DNA of 64,000 bases, taken from JAJCYL01 sp965206015 (lineage in GTDB: Bacteria > Bacteroidota > Bacteroidia > Cytophagales > Cyclobacteriaceae). Location of the stretch: positions 496,001 to 560,000 of the forward strand of contig CBDBIW010000016.1 in assembly GCA_965206015.1 (NCBI GenBank), read 5' to 3'. Position 1 is the stretch's first letter. Each line of letters begins with the position of its first letter. Below the pieces are notes generated by a model. That model searched no databases, was not told the origin of the DNA, and was given only the letters and a program-made list of their open reading frames with translations. Position numbers and translations under genes: made by a program. Positions 9,505 to 18,946 of the stretch are shown here, one piece after another.

Positions 9505-9523
9505 AATACCGTGCAACGGTATT
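9505..9523. promoter_or_regulatory. perfect 8-bp palindrome
   Basis: AATACCGT-GCA-ACGGTATT, with no T tract after it. It lies 166 bp upstream of the HNH gene. It could be an operator or an IS relic; nothing decides between them. Confidence 0.35.
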
Positions 9524-9688
9524 TAATTATTTATGTTTCTAACAAGGCGTGAATAATTAATCCTTTTGGTGTATGCTCATGATGTGCTAAATTTTCATCA
9601 TTAAAATATGGTAGGTGAGGGATAGATAGCGTTAAAATATTTGAACTGAAGTGATCGAAATGCTTCAATTACATGAATCATCAGTAAA

Positions 9689-10195
9689 ATGGACCAAAGA
9701 GTATTGGTATTAAACCAGGACTATAGCCCAATGTCTGTTTGTACCGCACAAAGGGCATTTCTGTTGGTCTATCTCAAAAAAGCCGAACTGCTAAATGCAG
9801 CAGCTGACAAATTCCTTCGGACGGTGACAAGAAGTTTTCCCATGCCATCTGTTATCCGAATTCACAGCTATATCTCGGTTCCATACAGAGGAGTGGTGAT
9901 GACGCGTCATAATATTTTTAAAAGAGATAACCATGAATGCCAGTATTGCGGGACCAAACAAGATCTCACCATTGACCATGTCATTCCAAGATCGAAAGGG
10001 GGAAGATCTACTTGGAAAAATCTGGTAGCCGCGTGTAAGCGATGTAATGCACGAAAGGGTAATTTTACACCACAGCAAGTTGATATGAAACTGATGAACC
10101 AGCCCTACAAACCTTCTTATGTCATGTTTATCCGGGAATCCTCAGGATTTGTTCAGGAGGAATGGAGGCCCTATCTAGAATCAATTTCTGCTTAA
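9689..10195 (+). CDS. HNH endonuclease family protein
   Basis: 168 aa, complete. The C-terminal half carries two CxxC zinc pairs (C84/C87 in CQYCG and C116/C119 in CKRCN) around the HNH core, with D96-H97 in TIDHVIPRSKGG and N111 in WKNL. The N-terminal half (VLVLNQDYSPMSV) is typical of a widespread chromosomal HNH group in Bacteroidota and Cyanobacteria whose task is unknown. No intron, intein or phage genes are next to it, so it is more likely a resident gene than a homing element. Confidence 0.85.
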   Translation: MDQRVLVLNQDYSPMSVCTAQRAFLLVYLKKAELLNAAADKFLRTVTRSFPMPSVIRIHSYISVPYRGVVMTRHNIFKRDNHECQYCGTKQDLTIDHVIPRSKGGRSTWKNLVAACKRCNARKGNFTPQQVDMKLMNQPYKPSYVMFIRESSGFVQEEWRPYLESISA

Positions 10196-10213
10196 CATTG
10201 GTAATAAGGACAG

Positions 10214-10795
10214 TTAAAATTTCAATTTGAAAACCGTTTTACCTGGTTTTAAGTCAAGTGTGAGGTTTCCGTGGTGTAAGTGCATGATCTGACTTGAAAG
10301 ACTAAGACCGATCCCAGATCCACCAGGTTTTGTCGTGTAAAAAGGAATGAATATTTGCTCACGAATCTCTGGGATTATTCCAGGCCCATTATCTTGAACT
10401 TCAATTATCGGAAGCTTTCCAGACTCGTAAAAAGCTCTGAGAGTTATGGTGGTATCATCTTTTTTCTTACCCGCTTCTATAGCATTTTTCACAAGGTTGG
10501 TCAATACCATCTCAATCAAATTTATGATCAATATTTAATCCCAGGTCGTTTGGCAGGACTGCTGCATGCAGAATTGCAGCCTTTATTCTTAAGCTTTGCC
10601 TGTAGAAGATTTCGAATATTTTCGAATAAATCTCTAATTGAAACCAGTCGGATATCAGGGTTGGGGATTTGCGTAAAACTTCGACATCCTTCAACAAAAC
10701 TCTTCAAGGCAACACTTCTTCGGTCAATTGTTTGAAAAGCTTCTGTAATATCAGAGGCCACTTCATCGCTTAGTGGACCGGAGGTATTCTTTTTA
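10214..10795 (-). pseudogene. sensor histidine kinase, C-terminal half, frameshifted
   Basis: From about 10795 down, one frame encodes a four-helix-like part (LSDEVASDITEAFQTIDRRS, FVEGCRSFTQIPNPD). Near 10530 it breaks and another frame gives the ATPase domain: TNLVKNAIEAGKKK (N box), DNGPGI (G1), PFYTTK (F box) and GGSGIGLSLSSQIM (G2), ending TVFKLKF. The sensor and the expected His-box part are missing. It is joined directly to a wrecked response regulator, so the original kinase-regulator pair has been deleted in the middle. Confidence 0.75.
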
Positions 10796-11342
10796 CATAA
10801 TGTTTGAGGTAGTGCTCTGCAATGAGTGGGGTATCTTTCAGCCTTTCACGAATCGGTGGTATATGACTCTCAATGGTGTTGATTCTGTACATTAGATTCT
10901 GCCGAAATTCCTGTCTGTTCTTATGATTCTGCGCTTCTTGTCTGGATTCTTTCAGACTCATGGCCGCAGAAGCAGTAGCAAGTAGTTTGTCGTTTTCCCA
11001 CGGTTTCAATACAAAATCTGTAGCACTTATCTTTAATCGCTCTTACTGCGATTTCTGCATCCCCGTAGGCCGTGGTCATTATGATTACCGCCGAGGGGTC
11101 AATTTCCAGAATGCGATCTAACCAGATGAAACCTTCATGACTACTACTCACATCTTTTTCAAAATTCATGTCAAGTAAAATGACATGGTATTGCCCGTTC
11201 GTAATCAGACTGGGTATTGACTCTGGGCTTTTCTCAATGTCAACCTGTAGGAAGTGACGCTTCAAAAAAAGTCTGGTCGCTTTTAGAAAATCTTCATTTT
11301 CATCAACGATCAGAATTTTACCGATTTTGGTCGCCGTGGTTT
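10774..11342 (-). pseudogene. sigma-54 type response regulator, gutted
   Basis: The receiver domain reads KILIVDENEDFLKATRLFLK, then VILLDMNFEKD (phospho-acceptor Asp) and TTAYGDAEIAVRAIK. After a +1 shift near 11030 it continues ATDFVLKPWENDKLLAT. About 30 residues later the text jumps to INTIESHIPPIRERL, the sensor region of the AAA+ domain, so roughly 200 residues with Walker A, GAFTGA and Walker B are gone. The DNA-binding HTH is also missing. No ATG is found in frame. NtrC-like regulation is inferred from the remaining pieces. Confidence 0.75.
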
Positions 11343-11476
11343 GGGATTTGCTGGTACACCTTCAAGTAGCATGCCGTCAAAGTACTAAATTAAAATCGCC
11401 CTAAAATTACTTTTGGAGGATATTCTGACCTAATCAATTGGATTTAGTAGTCTGCACCTCACAACATGTTCGGCAG

Positions 11477-12199
11477 TTAGGGTTTTAATTCTGGATTTAT
11501 ATCCATCATGTTCTCGTCCCAGTATCTTTGGATAAAGCTGTCTGTTAAGTGTTCTGATCCTTGAATATCCAATCCTTTTAAGAGTTTTTTAAATCCAACT
11601 GCTTTATACTGTTTTAAATACTCTTTACTCAACGGCTCATAACTAAAATGCCAGGGTTCATATTTAAACCCTTTCCGTCCGGGCAGGTCGGTGTACACTT
11701 CTTTGAAACCATATTTCCCGGCATTTTGATTGAGCCATTCTTTGAGCTTGCTATATGGTTTGCCTGGTCGAAAAAGCCCTGGCAACAAGCGGTCTCCGCT
11801 TACATCTTGGTTTCCGTCAACTACATCAATATCCGTTCCCCAATGATGTCGTGATGTTCCGGGTATAGTAGAATATTCAATGATCCTTTCTATTGCGCCA
11901 GTGGGGGTGGAGCCTTCTTGGGTAAAACGGGTGTATTTATTGTTCCATATGCTCTTCTGATCGTTGAAACTTCGGTAGCTGGACACACTGAAAATATCAA
12001 ATCCGGCCATTGAAGCGGCAGCTTTCATTCTTTCGAAGGCATCATGGGCAGGTTTTCTCAGTTGGAATTCCTTTCCGGAAAGTTGGGGAGATTTTTTTCC
12101 GATGATCTCCTCGAAATCGACATTCTGAATCAAAGAGAATGACAGGATTGATAAAGTTCCTGAAAGACAAATTATTGGAATAAATCCCCGTTTTTTCAT
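11477..12199 (-). CDS. M15-family D-alanyl-D-alanine carboxypeptidase (VanY-like)
   Basis: 240 aa with an N-terminal hydrophobic signal (about 5-24). The zinc-peptidase motifs are complete: SVSSYRSFNDQ, SRHHWGTDIDV (the SxHxxGxxxD His and Asp) and EPWHFSY (catalytic Glu and third zinc ligand). By family it trims D-Ala from peptidoglycan stem peptides in the periplasm. Its start overlaps the rsmG stop by 4 bp, so it is the last gene of a minus-strand unit waaA-rsgA-rsmG-peptidase. Confidence 0.88.
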   Translation of the reverse strand: MKKRGFIPIICLSGTLSILSFSLIQNVDFEEIIGKKSPQLSGKEFQLRKPAHDAFERMKAAASMAGFDIFSVSSYRSFNDQKSIWNNKYTRFTQEGSTPTGAIERIIEYSTIPGTSRHHWGTDIDVVDGNQDVSGDRLLPGLFRPGKPYSKLKEWLNQNAGKYGFKEVYTDLPGRKGFKYEPWHFSYEPLSKEYLKQYKAVGFKKLLKGLDIQGSEHLTDSFIQRYWDENMMDINPELKP

Positions 12200-12822
12200 T
12201 TGACCATCGGAATGTAGACAAGCTTCTTTGTCTTAAAGAATTCTTCTTCAAATTGATTTGAAATTTTCATCACCTTGTACGCTCTTTTTATTTCGGACAA
12301 TTCTTGTGCCAGTTCACCACCTTTTAGCGCAATGACACCATTTTTAAGTGAGTGGATAGATTCGGATTTGAACTTTTTTTTCACCCATTGGAGAAAGGGC
12401 TTTAACCTGATAACTGCCCTACCAAGAACGAAATCATACTCGTCTTTTACTTGTTCAACTCTTATTTGTGCAGTTGTAACATTTTTCAAATCAATACTTA
12501 GACAAACTTCACTAACAACCATGATCTTTTTTCCAATGGAATCGACCAGATGAAACTGAGTTTCTGGAAAAAGTATGGCTAATGGAATTCCGGGAAAGCC
12601 ACCTCCAGTCCCCACATCAAGAATGGTGGAGCCTGGCTTGAATGAAATAAACCTGGCAATTGACAGAGAATGAAGCACATGGCGTTCGTAAAGGGAGCCA
12701 ATGTCTTTCCTGGAAATTACATTGATCTGATCATTCCAAGTTTGATACACATCGCCCAGTTTTTCAAATCTTGAAATCTGTTGTTCAGTCAGCTCCGGAA
12801 AGTATTTCTTTATTATTTCCAT
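12196..12822 (-). CDS. rsmG: 16S rRNA (guanine527-N7)-methyltransferase
   Basis: 208 aa, usual length. The SAM-binding motif I is clear (LDVGTGGGFPGIPLAILFP), followed by HLVDSIGKK with the acidic ribose-binding residue, and NVISRKD in the N-terminal RNA-binding part. It modifies G527 in the 530 loop of 16S rRNA; in other bacteria loss gives low-level streptomycin resistance. It starts 10 bp after the rsgA stop, in a unit with other ribosome and envelope genes. Confidence 0.95.
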   Translation of the reverse strand: MEIIKKYFPELTEQQISRFEKLGDVYQTWNDQINVISRKDIGSLYERHVLHSLSIARFISFKPGSTILDVGTGGGFPGIPLAILFPETQFHLVDSIGKKIMVVSEVCLSIDLKNVTTAQIRVEQVKDEYDFVLGRAVIRLKPFLQWVKKKFKSESIHSLKNGVIALKGGELAQELSEIKRAYKVMKISNQFEEEFFKTKKLVYIPMVK

Positions 12823-12832
12823 TTCGTGAGTG

Positions 12833-13756
12833 CTATCGATGGTTTTCCTCTTCCTTGTACATACTTAGGTAGCTGAAAAAGCGAGACTCTGCAATTTCAC
12901 CTTGGTGAGCTGCTGCAATCACAGCACATTTGGGTTCATGGGTGTGGGTGCAATTATGGAATTTGCATTCACCAAATAGGGCTCGCATCTCAGGGAAATA
13001 ATGACTTAATTCCTCATCGTCTATCTCACTCAGTCCGAGTTCTTTAATACCAGGGGTATCAATGAGGTAGGAGTTGTTATCAAGTGGAAACATTTCTGCA
13101 AAGGTGGTGGTATGGACCCCTTTGTTGGCAAATGAAGATATTTTAATGGTTTTTAACTCAAGATTGGGTACTAGTTGATTAAGTAGTGTAGACTTTCCAA
13201 CACCACTATGACCGATCACCAGACTTATCTTATTATTAAGGTCGGGCAGTAAGGCATTCGTATCTTCCTTTTTATTGGCGGAGATCAGTCTTGAAGGATA
13301 TCCAATGTCCTCATAAAGTGCCATTAAATCAATGACAGCGTCACAACCCTCCTGGTTTAATAAGTCTGCTTTATTCCATAAGATAATTGTCGGGATGCGA
13401 TATGTTTCGGCAGTTACCAACACCCTGTCAATGAAACCGAGTGATGTGTAGGGCTGGGACAGTGTAGCCATTAGAACTACTTGGTCCACATTGGCGGCCA
13501 ATAAATGTGAATGTTCACTTTTTTTGATGGCTTTCCGGATGATGTAATTCTCTCTGGGCTGGATTTTTTCAATGATCCATGTATTGTCTCCCTTTTCCTC
13601 TTTCGATAATTCAACTTTATCACCGACCGCAATTGGGTTAGTATTCTTACTGCCCTCAAGTTTGAATATTCCTTTTAATCTACAGGCAAGGGTTTGCCCG
13701 TCAGGTGTGCGGACCTCATACCATGATCCTGTCGACTTGATAACTGTCCCCTTCAA
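12833..13756 (-). CDS. rsgA: ribosome small-subunit GTPase RsgA
   Basis: 307 aa, circularly permuted GTPase of 30S maturation. In order: OB domain (about 1-65), the G4 motif NKADLL, then G1 GHSGVGKSTLLNQL, and G3 DTPGIKEL, followed by a C-terminal zinc finger (GECKFHNCTHTHEPKC). All are intact. Its start overlaps the waaA stop by 4 bp and rsmG follows closely, so ribosome assembly genes are grouped here. Confidence 0.95.
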   Translation of the reverse strand: MKGTVIKSTGSWYEVRTPDGQTLACRLKGIFKLEGSKNTNPIAVGDKVELSKEEKGDNTWIIEKIQPRENYIIRKAIKKSEHSHLLAANVDQVVLMATLSQPYTSLGFIDRVLVTAETYRIPTIILWNKADLLNQEGCDAVIDLMALYEDIGYPSRLISANKKEDTNALLPDLNNKISLVIGHSGVGKSTLLNQLVPNLELKTIKISSFANKGVHTTTFAEMFPLDNNSYLIDTPGIKELGLSEIDDEELSHYFPEMRALFGECKFHNCTHTHEPKCAVIAAAHQGEIAESRFFSYLSMYKEEENHR

Positions 13757-14997
13757 TTGTTTCGTTTCAGGTATGGTCTAATAATTTTCATTGTTTTTTC
13801 AGATGCCCCACTATTGCTATCAATATAGTTTTTTCCAATCTGGCCCATAGAGTTTCTTTTGATATCATTGGACATCAGGAGCTCGATCTCATCTTTCAGC
13901 TCATTGGTGGTACTTACCTCTTTTGCTGCCCCCAAATTTACAAGATTGATAGCTTCCGGAAATTTTTTATTCCTCTTGTCCTTGCCTAAAAGAACGGGTA
14001 CACCAAAAGCAATTGGCTCCAAAACATTGTGGAGCGTTCCTCTAAATGCTCCGCCAATGAATGCAAGATCTGCATACTGATAGATGGAAGCCAGGTGACC
14101 AATAGTATCGATCACCAGGACATTACTTTCAGATTCATTTCTGGAGAAAAGAGAAGCTTCGACTGGAAGATTCTTTAAAATATTTTTAACAATAAGTTCC
14201 TCCACTTCATGAGGAGCAATTATCAATCGAACATCCTGCAGGATGAGCTCATCCATGAGCGGCATGACCAGTTCGAGATCTTCCTGCCAAACGCTACCAA
14301 ATACAACGAGCCGTTTGTTTTCTTTGAACTCACTTACGCTTGGTATTTTATTCTCCGCTTTCGATGTGGCTAAAACTCTATCAAATCTTGTGTCTCCTGT
14401 AACCGACGCTGATGGGTAATTAATTTGAAGGAGTAGTTTTTCAGAATGCTCATTTTGAACCAGAATATGATTGAAGAAGAAAAGAAAATTCTTATAAAAG
14501 GAGGCCCAGGGCTTAAAAAAGAGTTGTTCAGATCTGAATTGGGCCGAAAAGTTAATCGCCGGAATGCTTGATTCCTTTAACACAAGCAGATAGTTGAGCC
14601 AATATTCGGATTTAACAAAACAAGCGAGACTTATGTTGAAGTTTTGAATGAAACAATAAGCATTTTCTGTTGTATCGAAGGGGAGGTAAGTTATAAAATC
14701 CGCGTATTCGTAATTTTTCCTCGTTTCAAACCCGGAAGGTGAGTAGAAGGTGATTAAAATCCTTATATCAGTAAATTCAGCACTAACTTTTTCAATAATT
14801 GGTCTGGCCTGTTCAAATTCCCCCAGTGAAGCCGCATGAAACCAAATCCAGTTGGACTTTCTATTTTCAACTGCTCTTATCTTTTCAAATTGATTTTTCC
14901 TCCCACTCAAAAGGTGCTGCGCCTTGTGGTCAAAAAATGCAACAATATTGACCAGGGCCAGGTAGGTATAGATTCCTACATTATAGAAAAATCGCAT
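13753..14997 (-). CDS. waaA: 3-deoxy-D-manno-octulosonic acid transferase
   Basis: 414 aa glycosyltransferase family 30 protein that adds Kdo to lipid A precursor on the inner face of the inner membrane. Family signs are the N-terminal membrane segment, FHAASLGEFEQARPII, ILITFYSPSGFE, YLPFDT, VFGSVWQED and FIGGAFRGTLHNVLEP with the conserved Glu. It shows that the organism makes a Kdo-containing outer membrane. It heads the minus-strand unit with rsgA. Confidence 0.94.
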   Translation of the reverse strand: MRFFYNVGIYTYLALVNIVAFFDHKAQHLLSGRKNQFEKIRAVENRKSNWIWFHAASLGEFEQARPIIEKVSAEFTDIRILITFYSPSGFETRKNYEYADFITYLPFDTTENAYCFIQNFNISLACFVKSEYWLNYLLVLKESSIPAINFSAQFRSEQLFFKPWASFYKNFLFFFNHILVQNEHSEKLLLQINYPSASVTGDTRFDRVLATSKAENKIPSVSEFKENKRLVVFGSVWQEDLELVMPLMDELILQDVRLIIAPHEVEELIVKNILKNLPVEASLFSRNESESNVLVIDTIGHLASIYQYADLAFIGGAFRGTLHNVLEPIAFGVPVLLGKDKRNKKFPEAINLVNLGAAKEVSTTNELKDEIELLMSNDIKRNSMGQIGKNYIDSNSGASEKTMKIIRPYLKRNN

Positions 14998-15071
14998 TGT
15001 AATGCCAGGGACTCATCAAAAAAGACGCTCAAAAATAGTTAGTCCAGTGCTGCAAAGCTCATATTTGTGAT

Positions 15072-15341
15072 GTGAAGCTCAGGAAAGAGAGAATATATAA
15101 CCGGCTAATATTGGGGTTTTGTGTCTGTTATATTCTCGTACAGATATTTCTGACCGCCAGAGCACACTTTTCTGACGGCAAACGATTCGGGTTTTGGACG
15201 TTTGCGGAGACAACAATATTTAAGTGTCAAACGCTATCGAATAACCACAGATGGGAAAAGAATAAAAACCCAAAACGGCATGTGGCGAGTCCGCAATGGT
15301 GGAGAAAGAGTTGTCTGTTCCCAGGACAGGATGGTCCGTGA
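15072..15341 (+). pseudogene. fragment of an HTTM-like membrane protein
   Basis: An 89-codon frame with one membrane segment and the text RAHFSDGKRFGFWTFAETT. The frame then drifts: a different frame continues KRYRITTDGKRIKTQNGMWRV and breaks near 15345. The pattern resembles the C-terminal part of HTTM (vitamin-K-carboxylase-like) membrane proteins, but I recognise it only loosely. It has no N-terminal part here and is probably dead. Confidence 0.35.
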
Positions 15342-15372
15342 TTATTGATTAAATCAGTTAGAGAGAGAAAAG

Positions 15373-15830
15373 ATGGCAAAGGGTAGTATGAATCGAACCT
15401 TGAAGTTTTTTGATACAGTACCTAAGTCAACCCTTTTACATTTCTTATTGGCAACAATGCTCATTTCCGGATTATTCCTGATGATAGGATATAGATCAAA
15501 AGAAGCTGCTTTACTGGCCTTTGTTTCAGTGGTCTCCACCTGTTTTGAATCAGATTTGGTACAGATATAATCAATATTTTTTCTTTTAATGTTACTTCTA
15601 CTGGTCGTCAGCGCAGCGCATAAAGTATTCAGACTACCTGGCTCAATCTCTGTAAGCAGAGGTAAGATTTGGGTTTATTTTTTGGTCAGGTTGCAAATGA
15701 CATTTAATTTATATGGCATCCGCATTTGCGAAAACATTAAATTCTGATTGGAATAGTGGTAATTTGTTAAGAGGGCGAATGGAGCACCTGGTTAAAGGAA
15801 ATAATAGTAGTGTTGATCAAAAACGAGTTG
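15373..15830 (+). pseudogene. HTTM-domain membrane protein, broken N-terminal part
   Basis: A first frame (15373-15570) encodes LLHFLLATMLISGLFLMIGYRSKEAALLAF, a pair of hydrophobic helices as in HTTM proteins. After a stop, text in other frames continues with hydrophobic VYFLVRLQ and then KTLNSDWNSGNLLR, which fits the FFAGLAKLNSDWLSG type motif of the domain. There are several frameshifts. The matching C-terminal type sequence lies upstream at 15072, so the order is rearranged or two tandem copies collapsed. Confidence 0.4.
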
Positions 15831-15903
15831 AATGTGAGGTATTTTTTTCCACAACCTTTTCAAGACATAAGTATGTACTGTGTGGGCTTGAGGACATGCT
15901 AAT

Positions 15904-16419
15904 CTATAAACTCCTCAGCTTCTCAAGCATATCATCGGTGTCCCACTCACGGGCACCGGCTTCATTGACCACAATGTCACCATTGCGATCGTAAATGATG
16001 GTTGTTGGGAGAGAGTAGACTTCTAAATTGGCATAATCGTCCAAAACACGGATAAACTGAAAAGGAAAAACAAATTTCGTCTTGAACTTCTCAATTTTCT
16101 CAACGCTCTCGTCAGAAGCTGCCAGGAATACAATCTCCTGATCCTCCAGTTTTTCGATGGCCCGTTGGATTGAGGGCATCTCAGCAAGACATGGTTTGCA
16201 CCAGGTAGCCCAAAAATTGAGGAAGACTGCTTTCCCTTTGAAATCAGCCAGTTTGATTTTAACGTCATCCAACCCGGCCAATTTTATATCTTTCAGGTCG
16301 GCTTTCTCAACGCTTTCCTCTTTGTGATTTTCCTGCTTTTTTGGCGAGCCACAACCAATGAATGCTGTAAACAGGAAAAAGAAAATTGTGAAACTGTAAA
16401 ATGTACTTACCGATTTCAA
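15904..16419 (-). CDS. thioredoxin-like lipoprotein (TlpA/ResA type)
   Basis: 171 aa. The N-terminus is a lipoprotein signal ending at C23 (TAFIGC), so the protein is probably lipid-anchored in the envelope. The thioredoxin fold carries C74-K-P-C77 in NFWATWCKPC and the cis-Pro in SLPTTIIYD. By family it is a thiol-disulfide reductase, for example in cytochrome c or envelope protein maturation. It is an isolated gene surrounded by relics and is related in type to 6504-7085. Confidence 0.88.
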   Translation of the reverse strand: MKSVSTFYSFTIFFFLFTAFIGCGSPKKQENHKEESVEKADLKDIKLAGLDDVKIKLADFKGKAVFLNFWATWCKPCLAEMPSIQRAIEKLEDQEIVFLAASDESVEKIEKFKTKFVFPFQFIRVLDDYANLEVYSLPTTIIYDRNGDIVVNEAGAREWDTDDMLEKLRSL

Positions 16420-16736
16420 GAGTGTGCTATTTATCTAATTCAATAGTACGAAAATTTGATTGAAGAGATATCCAGATTCCTCGGGTAGCTGAAAAAATTG
16501 CCTTATTTTTTTATGTTCTTTTATAGTGCCTACTACATGGACAATGCATCAAACCGGGTTTATGATCCACATCGGAAAGAGCAACAACTTCGGGCTGAGG
16601 CGAGGCTGAGACCTGGGACACCTCCAATATTCAACGGGCTGAAGACGATGACATATCTATATTAGACCTTCAACATTATCAACCATAACTTTCGGGACAA
16701 ATATTCGAAATCCTATATTGTATGTTATTGCAGTGG

Positions 16737-17077
16737 TGATATAGCCCCCTAATTTCGGACATGATTAAATTTTCCTGATTGCTTGGAGCCAGTATTTTTT
16801 TTGCTTTCAGCTAAGGATCGATAGGGAATTTTGAGTTTGAACCTCACTTTTTCTTCTTCAGACAGATGCGCTCAATCAGCCCCTTTTCCCAGTGATCCCA
16901 AAACGTCCGGGGAAGCGAGCCAGGCACTGGCGGTGTGTAGTCGTACCGTTTGACTCCCTGTGTTTTGCTCTCTTCCAAAACCCGAAGCTTTTCTTCTTTG
17001 CTAAACGGTCTTTTTTCCATTGACATCATTACTAATATCTAACTGTAATCATGTCCGGTTAATTAAGGGCTATATCA
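16737..17077. mobile_element. internally deleted IS (IS3-like) with both terminal inverted repeats
   Basis: The left end TGATATAGCCCCCTAATT followed by CGGACATGATTA (16737-16767) pairs with the right end (17046-17077), whose reverse complement starts TGATATAGCCCTTAATTA and also has CGGACATGATTA. The ends begin TG and finish CA. Between them only a minus-strand stub remains (16844-17029) that starts KRPFSKEEKLRVLEESKTQG, like the HTH of IS3-type OrfA, and then drifts out of frame. No target duplication is visible. The flanking stretch 16420-16736 has no recognisable gene. Confidence 0.6.
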
Positions 17078-17115
17078 ACGATATTTCCAAGTTGGATTTG
17101 GGTTGTGGCTAGGCA

Positions 17116-17424
17116 TTAGCCTAAATCCTCATCAGACTCAGGTTCTTCTTTTGACTCGATTGGTGCTGGTTTCTTTTCTTCCCTAAGGCTGAGATTTGAG
17201 TAAATCTTGTTGAATTGATCGTTGACTCTTCGCCTCAAGTCAGCTGTTGACACCGCATATCTGTGCTTCCAGAGTGTAAGCTCCTTTTCTAAGTCCTCAG
17301 GCAAAGAACCCTCAATTTTTTGCTTTTTCAGAAGCTTATTCAATTCTTGCCTGGAAACGTCTATCATGATCACCAACTTGGCGGTTGGGATATTGTGTAT
17401 TTTGAGTCTTTTCGGTTGATTCAT
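17116..17424 (-). CDS. small hypothetical protein with acidic tail
   Basis: 102 aa, not recognised. It is rich in charged residues with a predicted helical middle (SRQELNKLLKKQKIEG, TADLRRRVNDQFNKIYSNL) and an acidic C-terminal end (EEPESDEDLG). It has no signal or membrane segment. The codon pattern and its clean start make it a likely gene despite the surrounding relics. No function can be proposed. Confidence 0.45.
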   Translation of the reverse strand: MNQPKRLKIHNIPTAKLVIMIDVSRQELNKLLKKQKIEGSLPEDLEKELTLWKHRYAVSTADLRRRVNDQFNKIYSNLSLREEKKPAPIESKEEPESDEDLG

Positions 17425-17604
17425 TGAAAATTATCTTTTAGCGATTCCAAGTCATACTTCATTTCACCAAAACATAAAGTTACAACCAGATCTTCTAATT
17501 TCCCTCCAAACACGGTTTTATCACCATTTTGCGCTCATTTCGAGTGCGTTGAGTCAAGTTAGTGATTTCAGACTAAAAGAGTAATACAAACAAAGCGGGA
17601 ACTC

Positions 17605-18042
17605 TTACGAATTTCCATATACTTTCAATAGCGTCTGTCGAAAATCCTTGTCTTTTTCTGAGCAAACGAAAGCGATTTTCCCTGCTATACTATCCGGAGT
17701 CACCCAATCAGCAAAATTCGCACCAGGCATGGCTTCTCTATTAGGAGGAGTATCAATAATGCTGGGTACTATCACAGTCGCTCTTGCATTATTGGTTTGG
17801 GTAGCAGTATTAATAACCTTTGCCATTTTCAAAACCATGGGCCTGGAAATTGCATAGGGGAAGACTGACTTGAAAACACTGACCTCAACAACAGGCTTTG
17901 CCCCGATTAGAATGATATTTACTAAGAATTCTTGTGACTTCATGGCACCAAGGGCTGGTTGAACCGTGTTGAAGGTCGTATGGAAATTGGGGTTTATCAT
18001 TTTATTTATGTCTGAGTTACTGCTATTGCTTAGAGTTGACAT
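17605..18042 (-). pseudogene. short-chain dehydrogenase (SDR), C-terminal fragment truncated by a MITE
   Basis: The frame (stop at 17605) reads FNTVQPALGAMKSQEF, ILIGAKP, then YAISRPMVLKMAKVIN, NNARATVIVPSIIDTPPNREAMP and TPDSIAGKIAFVCS. These are the SDR helix alpha-F region with the catalytic Tyr-x-x-x segment altered (YAISRPMV has Arg where the catalytic Lys is normal) and the C-terminal loop. The N-terminal NAD-binding half is absent; the frame starts inside the MITE at 18043-18125. It is a remnant. Confidence 0.7.
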
Positions 18043-18125
18043 ATACACAGAGGAAATCAATTGGTTACTTTATCTTTAGATCTGGGGAGATTCAATGGGA
18101 TAAATAGGCAATTTTCTTTGGACGA
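18043..18125. repeat. MITE-like element, degenerate copy
   Basis: 83 bp that aligns end to end with the 82-bp element at 62801-62882, at roughly 80 percent identity by eye. The left end ATACACAGAGGAAAT is intact. The right end has decayed (GCAATTTTCTTTGGACG instead of the perfect inverted repeat). It borders the truncated SDR gene. Confidence 0.75.
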
Positions 18126-18559
18126 TGTTGTTTTGTTGGATTTATCCAGTATTCATAGAGGCACACAATCGAAAAGAATAGCTGATAAAGAGATTTTATA
18201 TCCAACAGGCTATCGATAACACCAAAAACAGTAACAACCCGGAAGCAGGAATTTAAGCAAAGATATTATGTGGTATGTCCAGAATGAACACCAGGGTTCT
18301 GAGGGTTACCCTGATGAGTCAAAAAAACAGTTGGGGGATTGGATTGATAGCAGCTGCGTTAGTTTTTCGGTTCAGGTAAAACGTGGCTGGAGGAAAGTTT
18401 CGGGTCAAATGATGAATCGAGTGGGGTAAGGAAACTGTTAAAAAGAATGGGATTATTACACATGCAAACTGCTAACGGCGTTCTTGTAAAAATACAATAG
18501 CGGGGTATTTGATTTCCCGCTAAAGTTTTGTGATGTTTGAGTTTGCACACCTAAACATC
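18126..18559. other. gap without a recognisable gene
   Basis: No frame with family signals on either strand. A small AGCGGG/CCCGCT hairpin lies near 18499-18523, just before the IS4 relic, and may belong to its left end. The missing N-terminal half of the SDR gene is not found here. Confidence 0.4.
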
Positions 18560-18946
18560 ATGAGTAAAAATACAAATCTTGCAGGTCAACCGATTATTTG
18601 TCAGTTACTAGTATGGAAAAGATGGACAGAGCAGGGAGTATTTTAGGTAACCAGACTTAACGAAAATGCAACATATCAGGTAGTGGAAGGAGAGATAAAC
18701 CATATCAGTGAATATGCGGATGGTAGCATAATCAGTGATCAGCACATCGTCCCTGAAGATGGTTTAAATGCCCGTTTGGTCACTTACAAAGACTATCAGA
18801 GTGGTAGAATACTCCGGTTTGTATCCAATAGGTTTGCCTACAAAGCTGATACTATTATCCAGCTTTACAGGTACCGGTGGGATGAGGAGGATGTCCCAAA
18901 TCCTGGCATGAAAAAACATTCCAGCCTGTCCGCCACCAAAGTTTAA
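18560..18946 (+). pseudogene. IS4-family transposase, internally deleted
   Basis: It begins ATG with MSKNTNLAGQPIICQLL, the typical N-terminus of an IS4-group transposase. The text then jumps, in another frame, to TRLNENATYQVVEG, YADGSIISDQHIVPEDGLNA and FVSNRFAYKADTIIQLYRYRWDEE, the region before the catalytic Glu (Y-x2-R-W box). Most of the DDE core between is deleted, and the C-terminus is replaced by the 17-bp motif at 18940-18956. The element is dead. Confidence 0.75.

Noticed and set aside
9689..10195. A homing endonuclease or phage HNH nuclease
   Set aside because: No intron, intein or phage genes adjoin it, and the N-terminal half matches a common chromosomal family.
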